Below the pieces are notes generated by a model that saw only the letters and a program-made list of their open reading frames with translations, had not been told where the DNA came from and did no database searches. Made by a program: the position numbers and the translations under genes. Below are positions 1 to 13,408 of a stretch of DNA of 37,804 bases, piece by piece. Numbering within the stretch: the first letter of the stretch is position 1; each line of letters begins with the position of its first letter. Location: contig JAJRWE010000090.1 in the NCBI GenBank assembly GCA_024276955.1, positions 1-37,804 of the forward strand. Direction: 5' to 3'. This stretch comes from Gammaproteobacteria bacterium. Lineage in GTDB: Bacteria; Pseudomonadota; Gammaproteobacteria; SZUA-152.

Positions 1-1422
1 ATGGCGGATCATCACAACGGCTTATCATTTCTGGAGAGCGTGGATCACATGGTGGACCGCGCCCTGCTCTGCATGGATCTGGCGTCGGATGTGGCCGAGG
101 CCATCAAGGCCTGCAATGCGGTGATACAGGTCAAGTTCCCGGTCAAGATTCGCGGCAAGGTGCAGATTTTTTCCGGCTGGCGCGCGGTGCACAGTACCCA
201 TCGCCTGCCGGCCAAGGGTGGTATCCGTTTTGCCCCCTGTGTGGATCAGAACGAGGTGGAGGCGCTGGCGGCGCTGATGACCTACAAGTGCGCCATCGTC
301 GATGTGCCCTTTGGCGGTTCCAAGGGTGGCCTGATGATTGATCCGCGTCAGTACGACCGCGACGAGATGCAGCTCATTACCCGCCGCTTTACCCTCGAAC
401 TGGTGCGCAAGGGCTTTCTTAATCCGGCCACCAACGTGCCAGCCCCGGACATGGGCACCGGTCAGCGCGAGATGGCCTGGATGGCCGACACCTATAAGCA
501 CCTCAATCCCGATGATATCAATTACACCGCCTGCGTCACTGGCAAGCCGGTGGAGCACGGCGGTATCCAGGGTCGCACCGAGGCCACTGGCCGCGGTCTG
601 CAGTACGCCCTGCAGGAATTCTTCCGTCACCCGGATGAAGTCAAGGCCGCAGGGATGGAGCCGGGCCTGGCCGGCAAGCGGGTAGTGGTGCAGGGTTTCG
701 GTAACGTCGGCTATCACGCCGCCAAGTTTCTGCAGGAAGAGGACGACTGCCGCATCATCGGCGTCATCGATCGTCATGGCATGCTACACAATGGCGCGGG
801 TATTGATGTGGAGGCGGCCTACCGCTACCGTGTAGAACACCGCAGTTTCAAGGGCTTTGCTGGTGGCGAGTACACCGAGAACGGGGCCAAGGGGCTGGAG
901 AGTGAGTGTGACATCCTTATCCCCGCCGCCCTGGAGGGACAGATCTCCGTGGACAATGCCGCGCGCATTCAGGCCCGACTCATCATCGAAGCGGCCAATG
1001 GCCCCGTCACCTTCGAGGCGGATCAGATTCTCAACAAACGCGGCGTGGTGATTATCCCCGATGCCTATGCCAATGCCGGTGGTGTTATCGTTTCCTACTT
1101 TGAGTGGATTCGAAATCTGTCCCACATCCGCTTCGGCCGCATGCAGCGGCGCTTCGACGAAGTGCGTGGTCACTACCAGATCGAGGCACTGGAGAGTCTG
1201 ACCGGCAAGGTGCTGCCGCAGGCGCTGAAGGACAAGATCGATGCCGGTGCCAGTGAGCTGGATCTGGTGCGTTCGGGGCTGGACGACTCCATGCGCCAAG
1301 CCTTTCAGGGCATCCTCGAAGTGCGCAACGGTAATGAGAAAATTACCGATTTACGGACTGCCGCTTACGTGACGGCGATCCGCAAGATCGCCCGATCTTA
1401 TCTGGATGTGGGCATTTACTGA
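1..1422 (+). CDS. Glu/Leu/Phe/Val-family dehydrogenase, probably glutamate dehydrogenase
   Basis: This enzyme oxidatively deaminates glutamate to 2-oxoglutarate and ammonia, or runs in reverse, in the cytoplasm. The 473-residue product has the family layout. The N-terminal substrate domain contains KGGIRFAP, a catalytic-type lysine near K96 (MTYKCA), the GGSKGG motif with K108, and the PAPDMGTG motif with D150. A Rossmann domain follows with GFGNVG at 232-237. An acidic residue in the following VIDRHG strand fits NAD rather than NADP preference; that is an inference. The ATG is the first base of the window, so upstream start codons and the promoter cannot be seen. The next gene is convergent. 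The family is certain. Glutamate as substrate is likely, but a branched-chain or phenylalanine dehydrogenase cannot be fully excluded by eye. Confidence 0.9.
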   Translation: MADHHNGLSFLESVDHMVDRALLCMDLASDVAEAIKACNAVIQVKFPVKIRGKVQIFSGWRAVHSTHRLPAKGGIRFAPCVDQNEVEALAALMTYKCAIVDVPFGGSKGGLMIDPRQYDRDEMQLITRRFTLELVRKGFLNPATNVPAPDMGTGQREMAWMADTYKHLNPDDINYTACVTGKPVEHGGIQGRTEATGRGLQYALQEFFRHPDEVKAAGMEPGLAGKRVVVQGFGNVGYHAAKFLQEEDDCRIIGVIDRHGMLHNGAGIDVEAAYRYRVEHRSFKGFAGGEYTENGAKGLESECDILIPAALEGQISVDNAARIQARLIIEAANGPVTFEADQILNKRGVVIIPDAYANAGGVIVSYFEWIRNLSHIRFGRMQRRFDEVRGHYQIEALESLTGKVLPQALKDKIDAGASELDLVRSGLDDSMRQAFQGILEVRNGNEKITDLRTAAYVTAIRKIARSYLDVGIY

Positions 1423-1509
1423 GGGGCAGGTGTTTCTATCCTGCGTGTACGGAGGCGTTGCTGATGGCAAGAGGGCGGCGAGGCGGGTGTCGGTGATGGT
1501 GGGTAGGGA

Positions 1510-2430
1510 CTACTGGTGCTTGTCCAGTTCCTCCGTCACTGCCAGATATCTTTCCTCCATCTTTGCATAGCGCTTTTCCAGCGCCAGGTATTCCCGTTCT
1601 TTCGCCCGTTTCTTCTTTTCCTGGTTTACCTCCTCTGACAGCAGGGTCTGAATCTGCTCGCAAAGGAATTTGTTCTCTTCCTCGACCTCTTTCAGGCGGG
1701 TCTTCAGTGTGTTGTTCGGTGCGGCGCCGCCGGCGGCCACGGGTATATCGACGGTGAGTTCCGACACCTTTGTGGTGCCCATGGCGGCGTTTTCCATGAT
1801 TACCATGAATTCGCTTTCGGCCAGTTGCAGTTCCTTCGTCAGACCTTTTTTCTCCCTTTCCATCTGGCTCAGGGTGTGTTCCAGCTCGGAGAGCTTGGCG
1901 CCTTGCGTGATCTTCTCTCGCAGTTCTTTCTCCAGGTGGCTGTTATTCTGGTAAGACTGGTTGAGACGGTCGCGGAGATCGAATAGCTTTTCCTTGAACT
2001 TTTCCAGATTGCCGATGCGCTGCAGGCAGGTGGCGAGGCGGTCTTCGAGGGTCTTGATCTGGGCGGCGAAGTCGGCGTGGATGGCCTCATAGTAGTCGAG
2101 TATTGGCCGCCAGTAGTGCATCTCGTCCTCATCGCTGCTTTCCAGGACGCGGATCTCACCCTCCAGCACGTGGCAGCGCAGATTGCAGGCCGCATGCAAC
2201 TGCTTGGCCTCATGACCGTTGCTGCCGAGTTTGGCCTGTTTCTCGCGGGTCTTTTCTACCTCTGTGCGGAGATGGGCCAGCAAGCTATTGCCTGGGGTAG
2301 GGGCAGGCTGACGAGAGAGGCGCATGAGGCGGCGCAGGAGATAGATGATGATGCCAACGGCGATGAGCAGCAGGATGCCCGCCTCGATGATGAGGCTAAG
2401 GTAAAATTCGTGTGAAGAGAAGAATTCCAT
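1510..2430 (-). CDS. Membrane-anchored long coiled-coil protein, function unknown
   Basis: I do not recognise a named family. The chosen start (MEFFSSHEFY) gives 306 residues with one N-terminal membrane helix at about 11-30 (LIIEAGILLLIAVGIIIYLL). A basic stop-transfer stretch (RRLMRLSRQ) follows, then an almost continuous, highly charged coiled coil from about residue 50 to the C-terminus, broken by a Pro/Ala/Gly-rich patch near 230-245. The frame stays open upstream to 2586, but those extra residues are Pro/Lys-rich and precede the natural hydrophobic anchor, so I placed the start at 2430. The topology suggests an inner-membrane tether or scaffold with a cytoplasmic coiled coil, an inference from charge only. 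It is convergent with the glutamate dehydrogenase gene, and no clear terminator is visible between them. Confidence 0.75.
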   Translation of the reverse strand: MEFFSSHEFYLSLIIEAGILLLIAVGIIIYLLRRLMRLSRQPAPTPGNSLLAHLRTEVEKTREKQAKLGSNGHEAKQLHAACNLRCHVLEGEIRVLESSDEDEMHYWRPILDYYEAIHADFAAQIKTLEDRLATCLQRIGNLEKFKEKLFDLRDRLNQSYQNNSHLEKELREKITQGAKLSELEHTLSQMEREKKGLTKELQLAESEFMVIMENAAMGTTKVSELTVDIPVAAGGAAPNNTLKTRLKEVEEENKFLCEQIQTLLSEEVNQEKKKRAKEREYLALEKRYAKMEERYLAVTEELDKHQ

Positions 2431-2524
2431 GTCTATTGGTTGGGCTCTTCCAGGTGGATGTGATTTCTCACATCTTAGATCGGTTTTTTTTCCTCCGGGC
2501 TTTAGGGGTTTTTGGCCATTTCTG

Positions 2525-2681
2525 TTACTGGCGGCACCGTCCACTTCGCTTTCTGGCGATGCGGTGATAGATAACCACGCCAGCAATCAGCACGATCAGC
2601 AGGCCGAAGCCCTCGGTATTGCCTTCGGGCCGGGGCGCTCAGGATGCCCAGGCAGAGGCCGGGTTGGATACGGTGCCACAT
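2525..2681 (-). pseudogene. Small membrane protein, apparently broken by a one-base frameshift
   Basis: An ATG at 2679-2681, with a GGGAG ribosome-binding site 8 bases upstream, opens MWHRIQPGLCLGILSAPA, which looks like a short signal peptide. In a different frame, ending at TAA 2525-2527, lies EGNTEGFGLLIVLIAGVV plus a basic tail (YHRIARKRSGRCRQ), a clear membrane helix. Removing one base from the G-runs at 2627-2635 joins the two into a 51-residue protein with an AxA-like cleavage site. Alternatively, the second frame read upward meets a TGA and then a short peptide starting inside the DUF1451 stop region. I favour a frameshift, real or a sequencing error. The family is not recognised. Confidence 0.35.
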
Positions 2682-2708
2682 GAGGGAGACTCCCGTGTCG
2701 GACGGAAG

Positions 2709-3229
2709 TTATTCGTCATCGAGCTTGCGGCGGAACACGGTTCCCCGACACTTGGGGCAGGGTGGGATGTGGCCCGCCTTATGGAAGTGCAATTCCTCAC
2801 CACAGTTCGTGCAGACCAGGGTGCCGGGGCCGGTGATCTCGCCGGTGTGCCATTCCGCCAGCCGGGCCCGCTCGGCCAGCAGTGCCAGCTCCACCTTGGT
2901 GGGATCGACCAGCAGTGAGAGGGCGTCGAGGATGCGTGCTTCGATGAGGTCGAGATCCATGCGCAGCCAGTCCTTGAGTTCCTTGGCCTCGTCGCTGGCC
3001 AGGTATTCCCCGGCAGACTGTAGGTCGCGCTTCAGGTATTCGGCGATCTTTTCCGCCTCTTCACGCGTTAACTCGCCCAGCTCGGTGGCCTTTCCGCCGC
3101 CGCGTCCAGTGCATGCTGCAGCTTCGGTTTCAGCTCCTCACCCGCCTCGCTGAGGAATTCCCGCGTGCGTTCCAGCATGCGTTCGTAGGCGTGGGCGTGT
3201 TTTTCGGCTTGCGGCTTTTCGTCACTCAT
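2709..3229 (-). pseudogene. Zinc-ribbon protein of the DUF1451 type, interrupted by a single-base frameshift
   Basis: The gene starts at ATG 3227-3229 (MSDEKPQAEKHAHAYERML) with a charged helical N-terminus and runs in frame to about 3095. The rest of the protein, TELGELTREEAEKIAEYL and onward, is in another frame and ends at TAA 2709. That second part includes WHTGEITGPGTLVCTNCGEE and a C-terminal zinc ribbon with two CxxC knuckles (CTNC and CPKC). The frames join if AAA (plus strand TTT at 3091-3093) is read as AAAA, giving ...DAAAEKATELGEL. Without this the first frame stops after RPPSWAS. The intact family protein is about 170 residues and its role is unknown. The break could be a homopolymer sequencing error. 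Upstream lies the SNF2 helicase on the same strand. Confidence 0.75.
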
Positions 3230-3319
3230 GGCGCGATCCTTTTGGATTTGGTTGCAGCTTTCATTCGCCCGTATCTTACCTGAATCTGTGCCGGGAGGCG
3301 GTTGTCCCTTCGATATTTC

Positions 3320-9235
<5,916 letters not shown>

Positions 9236-9287
9236 GCGTTCGAAGCCAAGCAGACCGGGTTTTGTGAAGAGGGGATGGAGAATTTGT

Positions 9288-9653
9288 ATGGACAGCAGGT
9301 CAGAAAATATTATTGATGCTCAGAATTTAATTGAGATTATTAAGTTTTTGTCACCATTTTCCTTGAGTTCGATAGGGTTTGTTTCGGTAGCCTATTGGAT
9401 GATGAAAAAAAATGGAATTTCAGGTGATTCGGCATATCTTCTTGTGGCATCGTTCTGGTTTCTTTTTGGTTGCCTGACGGCGCTGTTCATTTCCATGATG
9501 GCTGCAGTAGGCAAGGCGTCAGATAGGGTTTCAGTCTATTCTTCTCCAAGGCCTATTTGCTGTCTAATATTGGCATGGGCTCTTTTTCTTGCCGGGGTTT
9601 CCTGCTTTCTATTGTTTCTGACATTTTATGAATTTCCACCACCCTTGAGATAG
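9288..9653 (+). CDS. Small three-helix membrane protein, unknown
   Basis: I do not recognise this 121-residue protein. ATG 9288 has a GGAG seven bases upstream; an in-frame GTG at 9264 would add eight residues without a better site. Three hydrophobic segments are visible: about 23-43 (FLSPFSLSSIGFVSVAYW), 53-80 (AYLLVASFWFLFGCLTALF) and 95-116 (ICCLILAWALFLAGVSCFLL). A short polar N-terminus precedes the first. The DNA is clearly more AT-rich than leuS and lptE on either side, and codon choice differs from them, which suggests transfer. It sits in the accessory block between leuS and lptE, followed by a hairpin repeat and then the Calx-beta lipoprotein. No function can be assigned. Confidence 0.65.
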   Translation: MDSRSENIIDAQNLIEIIKFLSPFSLSSIGFVSVAYWMMKKNGISGDSAYLLVASFWFLFGCLTALFISMMAAVGKASDRVSVYSSPRPICCLILAWALFLAGVSCFLLFLTFYEFPPPLR

Positions 9654-9681
9654 GTCACGCGTAATGGGGTGAGGCCCGTAG

Positions 9682-9707
9682 GATGCGGTGAGCTTGCGAA
9701 CCGCATC
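9682..9707. repeat. Hairpin repeat with perfect 8-bp arms
   Basis: GATGCGGT (9682-9689) and ACCGCATC (9700-9707) form a perfect stem around a 10-base loop. Part of it, GCGAACCGCATCG at 9696-9708, recurs inverted at 12783-12795, at the other side of the accessory block. It is REP-like and could also stop transcription, but has no T-run. Confidence 0.6.
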
Positions 9708-9843
9708 GATCGTGGCCGAAGTCCTGCAATGCGGCCCGGCGCTTTCGGGTTTTTCCCGTGGTCGGTTCAGGTTATGCGCATGGAGAAATGTAACTCTTCT
9801 GTGATTTACTAGGACAAACGATGGTCAAGACAGGAGGAACATT

Positions 9844-12528
9844 ATGGTTGACAGGTGGCTTTGGTATCGGGTGATCCTGGTTATTTTCCTGGCTTTCATA
9901 CTGTCCGCCTGCCAGGGCTGGATGTCTGATGAATTGCCTGTGCTTGATGTTTCTTCCGCGGCCGTCAATGAAGGGGATAGCGGCAACCAGACGCTTGCTT
10001 TCACCCTTACGCTGAATGCGCCCAGTGACAAGGATGTCAGTGTGGACTTTGCCACGGCCGATGCTGTCACCGGCAATGCCGCCACCGCAGGTGCGGATTA
10101 CCAGCCCGCCAGCGGCACGCTCACTATTCCCGGCGGCAGCACCTCGGCCACGGTGGTGGTCATGATTATCGGCGATACCGATGCCGAGGCGGACGAGATG
10201 TTTGTGCTGAAGTTGTCCGACCCCGTCAATGCCACGCTGGGAGCGGCGGAGGCCGTCGGCACGATTCTGAATGACGATGCGCCTGTTTCCCGGCCCACGG
10301 TCTCCCTTTCTTCCGTGTCCCTCGCTGAGGGAGAAAACGGCACCCGGCCGCTGGCGTTTACTGTCACTCTGAGTGCGTCCACCAGTGAGGATGTCAGCGT
10401 GGATTTCGCCACCGCTGATCCCGCCATCGGCAATGCTGCCACCGCAGGCAGTGATTATCAGCCCGCCAGCGGCACGCTCACCATTCCCGGCGGCAGCACC
10501 TCGGCCACGGTGGTGGTGAGGATTGTCGGCGACACCGAGGTGGAAGCGGACGAGACCTTCCTGCTGAAGTTGTCCAACCCCGTCAACGCCACCCTGGCGG
10601 CAAGCGAGGCGATTGGCACGATATTGAATGACGATATGCCGTCTGTCTTGCCGGAGATCACGACGTTTCCTGCGGCCGCCAATGAAGGCGACAGCGGCAA
10701 CCAGACACTTGTTTTTACCCTCTCGCTCAGTGTATCCGCCAGCGAGGATGTCCGGGTGGATTTTGCCACTGAAGACGCCACCGCCACTGCGGGCAGCGAT
10801 TATCAGTCCGCCAGCGACACGGCCACGATTGCCGCGGGCGATACCTCGACCACGGTGGCGGTGACCATCGTCGGCGATATCGATGTCGAGGTGGACGAAA
10901 CCTTCCTGCTGAAGCTGACCAACCCCGTCAATGCCACCCTGGCGGCGAGCGAGGTGGTTGGCACTATCGTGAATGACGATATTCTTGTGGTGACTGACGC
11001 ATGTGTTCATACGGGCAGTGGTAACGATTACCCGGTGGGACCAGGCATGACCTATACCTCCATTTCAGATGTTCCATGGGGTACGCTGGGCCCCGGTGAT
11101 ACGGTTCGCATCCATTACCGGGCCGCTCCCTACAAAGAGAAAGTCGTGATCAGCACCGATGGCACTGAACAGAACCCGATCCGGGTGTGTGGTGTTGCCG
11201 GGCCCAACGGAGAGCGCCCCATCCTGGATGGTGACGGGGCGGTGAATGATCCCGATGACAGTTCCGCTTACAGTACCTGGCCTCCAATGGAGGGGTTGGC
11301 GATGATCATGCTATGGAACCAGGACTACGACCTTAAGGTGCACAACATTATCATCGATGGCTTGCATATCAGAAACGCCAAGAACACTTACAGCTACACC
11401 CGCATGGATGGCAGCAGCGACAGCTATGAAAACGGTGCGGCCTGTATCCGCATTCAGGCGGGGGACAATATCGTCATCCGCAACAACGAGCTGGAGAATT
11501 GCAGCAATGGCATCTTCACCATGTCACAGGGCTACAATGAGGCCCACCTGACCCGCAACCTGCTCATCGAGGGGAACTACCTGCACGGTCACAGTCAAGC
11601 GGGGAGTTACCGGGAGCACGGGGTGTACATCCAGGCGCTGGGTGTGGTGTACCAGTACAATCGTTTCGGTGCGAATGCCCCCGGTTCGAAAGGCGTTACC
11701 CTGAAGGAACGCGTGGCGGGCTCGGTGATTCGCTACAACTGGTTTGACAGCGGCAGCTCCCGTGCCCTGGACCTGGTGGAGGTGGAGGACGCAGCCCCCT
11801 GGTACATCGAGCAGGAATACCGTAACTGGGCGGTCGCCAACGGTGAGGCTATCGACCCGGATCGGCTGGCGAAGGTGCAGGCCGCGGAGGCCGCTTATCG
11901 CGATACCCATGTGTACGGAAACTTCTTCCGTCATATTGGCAGCCAGACCGAGGCGGGCAGTCTGGTTCACTACGGGTGGGACAATGATCCGGCCCTGGCG
12001 CGCGAGGGCAGGCTCCACTTTTATCACAACACGGTATCGATTCTTGAGGATCGCAGCGACAACTGGCGATTCCGCCTGTTCGACATGCGTCAGTCCTGGG
12101 ATGGTGATTTTTCCAAAGAGGTTGTTGAGGCGTTCAATAACATCATCTATTTTTCCAGCGAAACGGCCGGCGCGGAGCCTGCATATCTCTGCATGAGTAA
12201 CGATAGCGGAACCGTGAACCTGGGAGTGAACTGGATGACAAACAGCTGGGAAAGCCAGGAAGCCTGGAGTGAATGTTATCCCTATGCCGCCCAGGGCGAG
12301 CAGCCAACGGTTAGCGGGGTAGATAATCTGCTTGACGTTACGGGTGCGCCACGGCCAATAGCGCCGGATAGCCTCGTTTCAAACGATACACCGCTGGTGC
12401 AGGGTACCGCGCAAAGCATACCTCCTGAAGTTAATAGCAAGCACCCGGTAACGGAGCAATACGTGGCACATCAGAAGCACGAATCACGTAATTCCGTCAG
12501 TGACCTGGGGGCTATGGAACTGCCGTAG
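9844..12528 (+). CDS. Lipoprotein with three Calx-beta domains and a right-handed beta-helix
   Basis: A probable surface or periplasmic lipoprotein of 894 residues. The N-terminus has a hydrophobic signal and lipobox LSAC with C23. Three Calx-beta domains follow at about 29-142, 143-262 and 263-378. Each has the pattern NEGDSG...VDFATAD...GSDYQ...SGT...IPGGST...GD.E.E.DE.F.L.L..P.NATL and ends in NDD; such acidic ends bind calcium in the family. From about 385 the protein turns into a repeated parallel beta-helix (DGLHIRNAKN, NNELENCSNGI, EGNYLHGHS, YQYNRFG), as in polysaccharide-active or cell-surface proteins. The start has a strong AGGAGG six bases upstream. It lies alone between the small membrane gene and lptE, next to several hairpin repeats. 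Substrate is unknown; polysaccharide binding or cleavage is an inference. Confidence 0.85.
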   Translation: MVDRWLWYRVILVIFLAFILSACQGWMSDELPVLDVSSAAVNEGDSGNQTLAFTLTLNAPSDKDVSVDFATADAVTGNAATAGADYQPASGTLTIPGGSTSATVVVMIIGDTDAEADEMFVLKLSDPVNATLGAAEAVGTILNDDAPVSRPTVSLSSVSLAEGENGTRPLAFTVTLSASTSEDVSVDFATADPAIGNAATAGSDYQPASGTLTIPGGSTSATVVVRIVGDTEVEADETFLLKLSNPVNATLAASEAIGTILNDDMPSVLPEITTFPAAANEGDSGNQTLVFTLSLSVSASEDVRVDFATEDATATAGSDYQSASDTATIAAGDTSTTVAVTIVGDIDVEVDETFLLKLTNPVNATLAASEVVGTIVNDDILVVTDACVHTGSGNDYPVGPGMTYTSISDVPWGTLGPGDTVRIHYRAAPYKEKVVISTDGTEQNPIRVCGVAGPNGERPILDGDGAVNDPDDSSAYSTWPPMEGLAMIMLWNQDYDLKVHNIIIDGLHIRNAKNTYSYTRMDGSSDSYENGAACIRIQAGDNIVIRNNELENCSNGIFTMSQGYNEAHLTRNLLIEGNYLHGHSQAGSYREHGVYIQALGVVYQYNRFGANAPGSKGVTLKERVAGSVIRYNWFDSGSSRALDLVEVEDAAPWYIEQEYRNWAVANGEAIDPDRLAKVQAAEAAYRDTHVYGNFFRHIGSQTEAGSLVHYGWDNDPALAREGRLHFYHNTVSILEDRSDNWRFRLFDMRQSWDGDFSKEVVEAFNNIIYFSSETAGAEPAYLCMSNDSGTVNLGVNWMTNSWESQEAWSECYPYAAQGEQPTVSGVDNLLDVTGAPRPIAPDSLVSNDTPLVQGTAQSIPPEVNSKHPVTEQYVAHQKHESRNSVSDLGAMELP
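10102..10517 (+). repeat. Near-identical 59-bp direct repeats inside the Calx-beta gene
   Basis: Bases 10102-10160 and 10459-10517 are the same 59 bases except for one T/C change, 357 bp (119 codons) apart. They encode the same strand-turn part of Calx-beta domains 1 and 2. Domain 3 is more diverged. This points to recent duplication or gene conversion within the gene. Confidence 0.85.
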
Positions 12529-12541
12529 TCAACACTTTCTT

Positions 12542-12574
12542 AAGCCTGAATCCGTGGCTTCAGGGCGGATGCAG
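12542..12574 (+). repeat. 33-bp hairpin repeat, copy A
   Basis: Starts 14 bases after the lipoprotein stop. CCTGAA and TTCAGG pair around TCCGTGGC. Copy B at 32000-32032 matches 28 of 33 bases, and the T-A pair of this stem is A-T there, a compensatory change that keeps the stem. No T-run follows, so a simple intrinsic terminator is unlikely. Confidence 0.7.
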
Positions 12575-12668
12575 ATTAGGCCAATTTTCTTCTATTGGTA
12601 ATAAGTTACAGTTGTTTATGTATCAAGCGTCAACTCCCCTAGGGGGCGTCGTTGATGATGATTTTCTC

Positions 12669-12770
12669 GTTACACCGCTCTGCGGTGTAACGGATGAGGG
12701 TAGGATAATCTGCCGTGGGCGAGGTGGCGCTGAGCGCCACGGGATGTGTGACACCGCAGAGCGGTGTCAC
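12669..12770. repeat. Cluster of three hairpins
   Basis: GTTACACCGC-TCT-GCGGTGTAAC (12669-12691) and GTGACACCGC-AGA-GCGGTGTCAC (12748-12770) have perfect 10-bp stems and complementary loops, so they are inverted copies of one unit. Between them GTGGCGC-TGA-GCGCCAC (within 12724-12740) forms a third. The arrangement resembles a REP/BIME unit. Confidence 0.8.
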
Positions 12771-12880
12771 AAGCTACGCGACCGATGCGGTTCGCTGGAT
12801 CACCGGCATACTGCGCCGAGGCTGATTTCCACGGAATCTGGATCCACACACCTCCCCGGAATAAAGTACAATCCGGCTCC

Positions 12881-13408
12881 ATGCGCCACCTGCTTATCCT
12901 CACACTGCTGACCCTCACCGCCTGCGGTTTCCACCTGCGCGGTAGCATCGAAATCCCGCCCTATCTGAAAACCCTCCAGTTGCAGGATGCCAGCCCCGCC
13001 ACGCGCATTGCCTCGGAGCTGCAACGCGCCTTGCAGGATGACGGCGTCACCATTACCGATGATGCCGCTCAGGCCAATGCCGTGCTGCGTCTGCAGTCGG
13101 AATCCTTTACCCGTCGCGTGCAGGCCGTGGATGCCAGCGGTAAGGCGCAGGAGTATGGCCTGCGCTACAACGTGGTGTTCTCCGTGCTGGGGCCGGACGG
13201 CGCCGTGTGGCTGTCCAATGCCAGCGCCAGCGCCATGCGCGATCTGCGTTTTGACGAAGGTGCGGTGCTGGGCGCCGGCGGTGAGCAGGAGCAGTTGCAG
13301 GCCGAGATGCGCGCCGAGGCGGTGCGCGGCATTCTGCGCCAGCTGGCGCGTGTCACGCCGGTGGCGGCGGATGAACCAGCGGCGCCCGGCCTGGGCGCGA
13401 CGCCATGA
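12881..13408 (+). CDS. lptE: LPS-assembly lipoprotein LptE
   Basis: LptE plugs the LptD barrel in the outer membrane and helps deliver lipopolysaccharide to the cell surface. The 175-residue product starts with a lipoprotein signal, MRHLLILTLLTLTAC, with C15 as the lipidated residue. It continues CGFHLRG, the typical LptE start after the cysteine. The body has the family pattern of two helices and a sheet, including YGLRYNVVFSVLG. A Pro/Ala-rich tail follows. ATG 12881 is the first position that gives a full signal peptide; the in-frame extension upstream runs through repeat DNA. Its stop overlaps the holA start by four bases (ATGA), as expected for an lptE-holA operon. The usual leuS neighbour is displaced by an insertion. 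Confidence 0.93.
   Translation: MRHLLILTLLTLTACGFHLRGSIEIPPYLKTLQLQDASPATRIASELQRALQDDGVTITDDAAQANAVLRLQSESFTRRVQAVDASGKAQEYGLRYNVVFSVLGPDGAVWLSNASASAMRDLRFDEGAVLGAGGEQEQLQAEMRAEAVRGILRQLARVTPVAADEPAAPGLGATP

Larger units (their letters stand above)
12529..12880. other. Intergenic region rich in hairpins, before lptE
   Basis: No gene is supported in this 352-bp gap. It holds the 33-bp hairpin repeat (12542-12574), a CTAGGGGGCG stretch at 12639, three strong hairpins (12669-12770) and an inverted copy of the 13-bp motif CGATGCGGTTCGC (12783-12795). Possible -10 TACAAT lies just before lptE but leaves almost no leader. Confidence 0.6.

Noticed and set aside
2525-2681. Selenocysteine reading of the TGA near 2638
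   Set aside because: The stem after the TGA does not resemble a known bacterial SECIS loop, and a one-base frameshift gives a more natural protein.
9772-11010. 412-codon minus-strand frame opposite the Calx-beta gene
   Set aside because: It is the complement of a repetitive GC-rich gene; it has a His/Gly/Arg-rich text, no ribosome-binding site and no recognisable domain, while the plus strand has a lipobox and clear domains.
12639-12669. CTAGGGGGCGTCGTTGATG as another MITE end
   Set aside because: Only about the first ten bases match the 28205 and 18699 ends and no partner end is found nearby.
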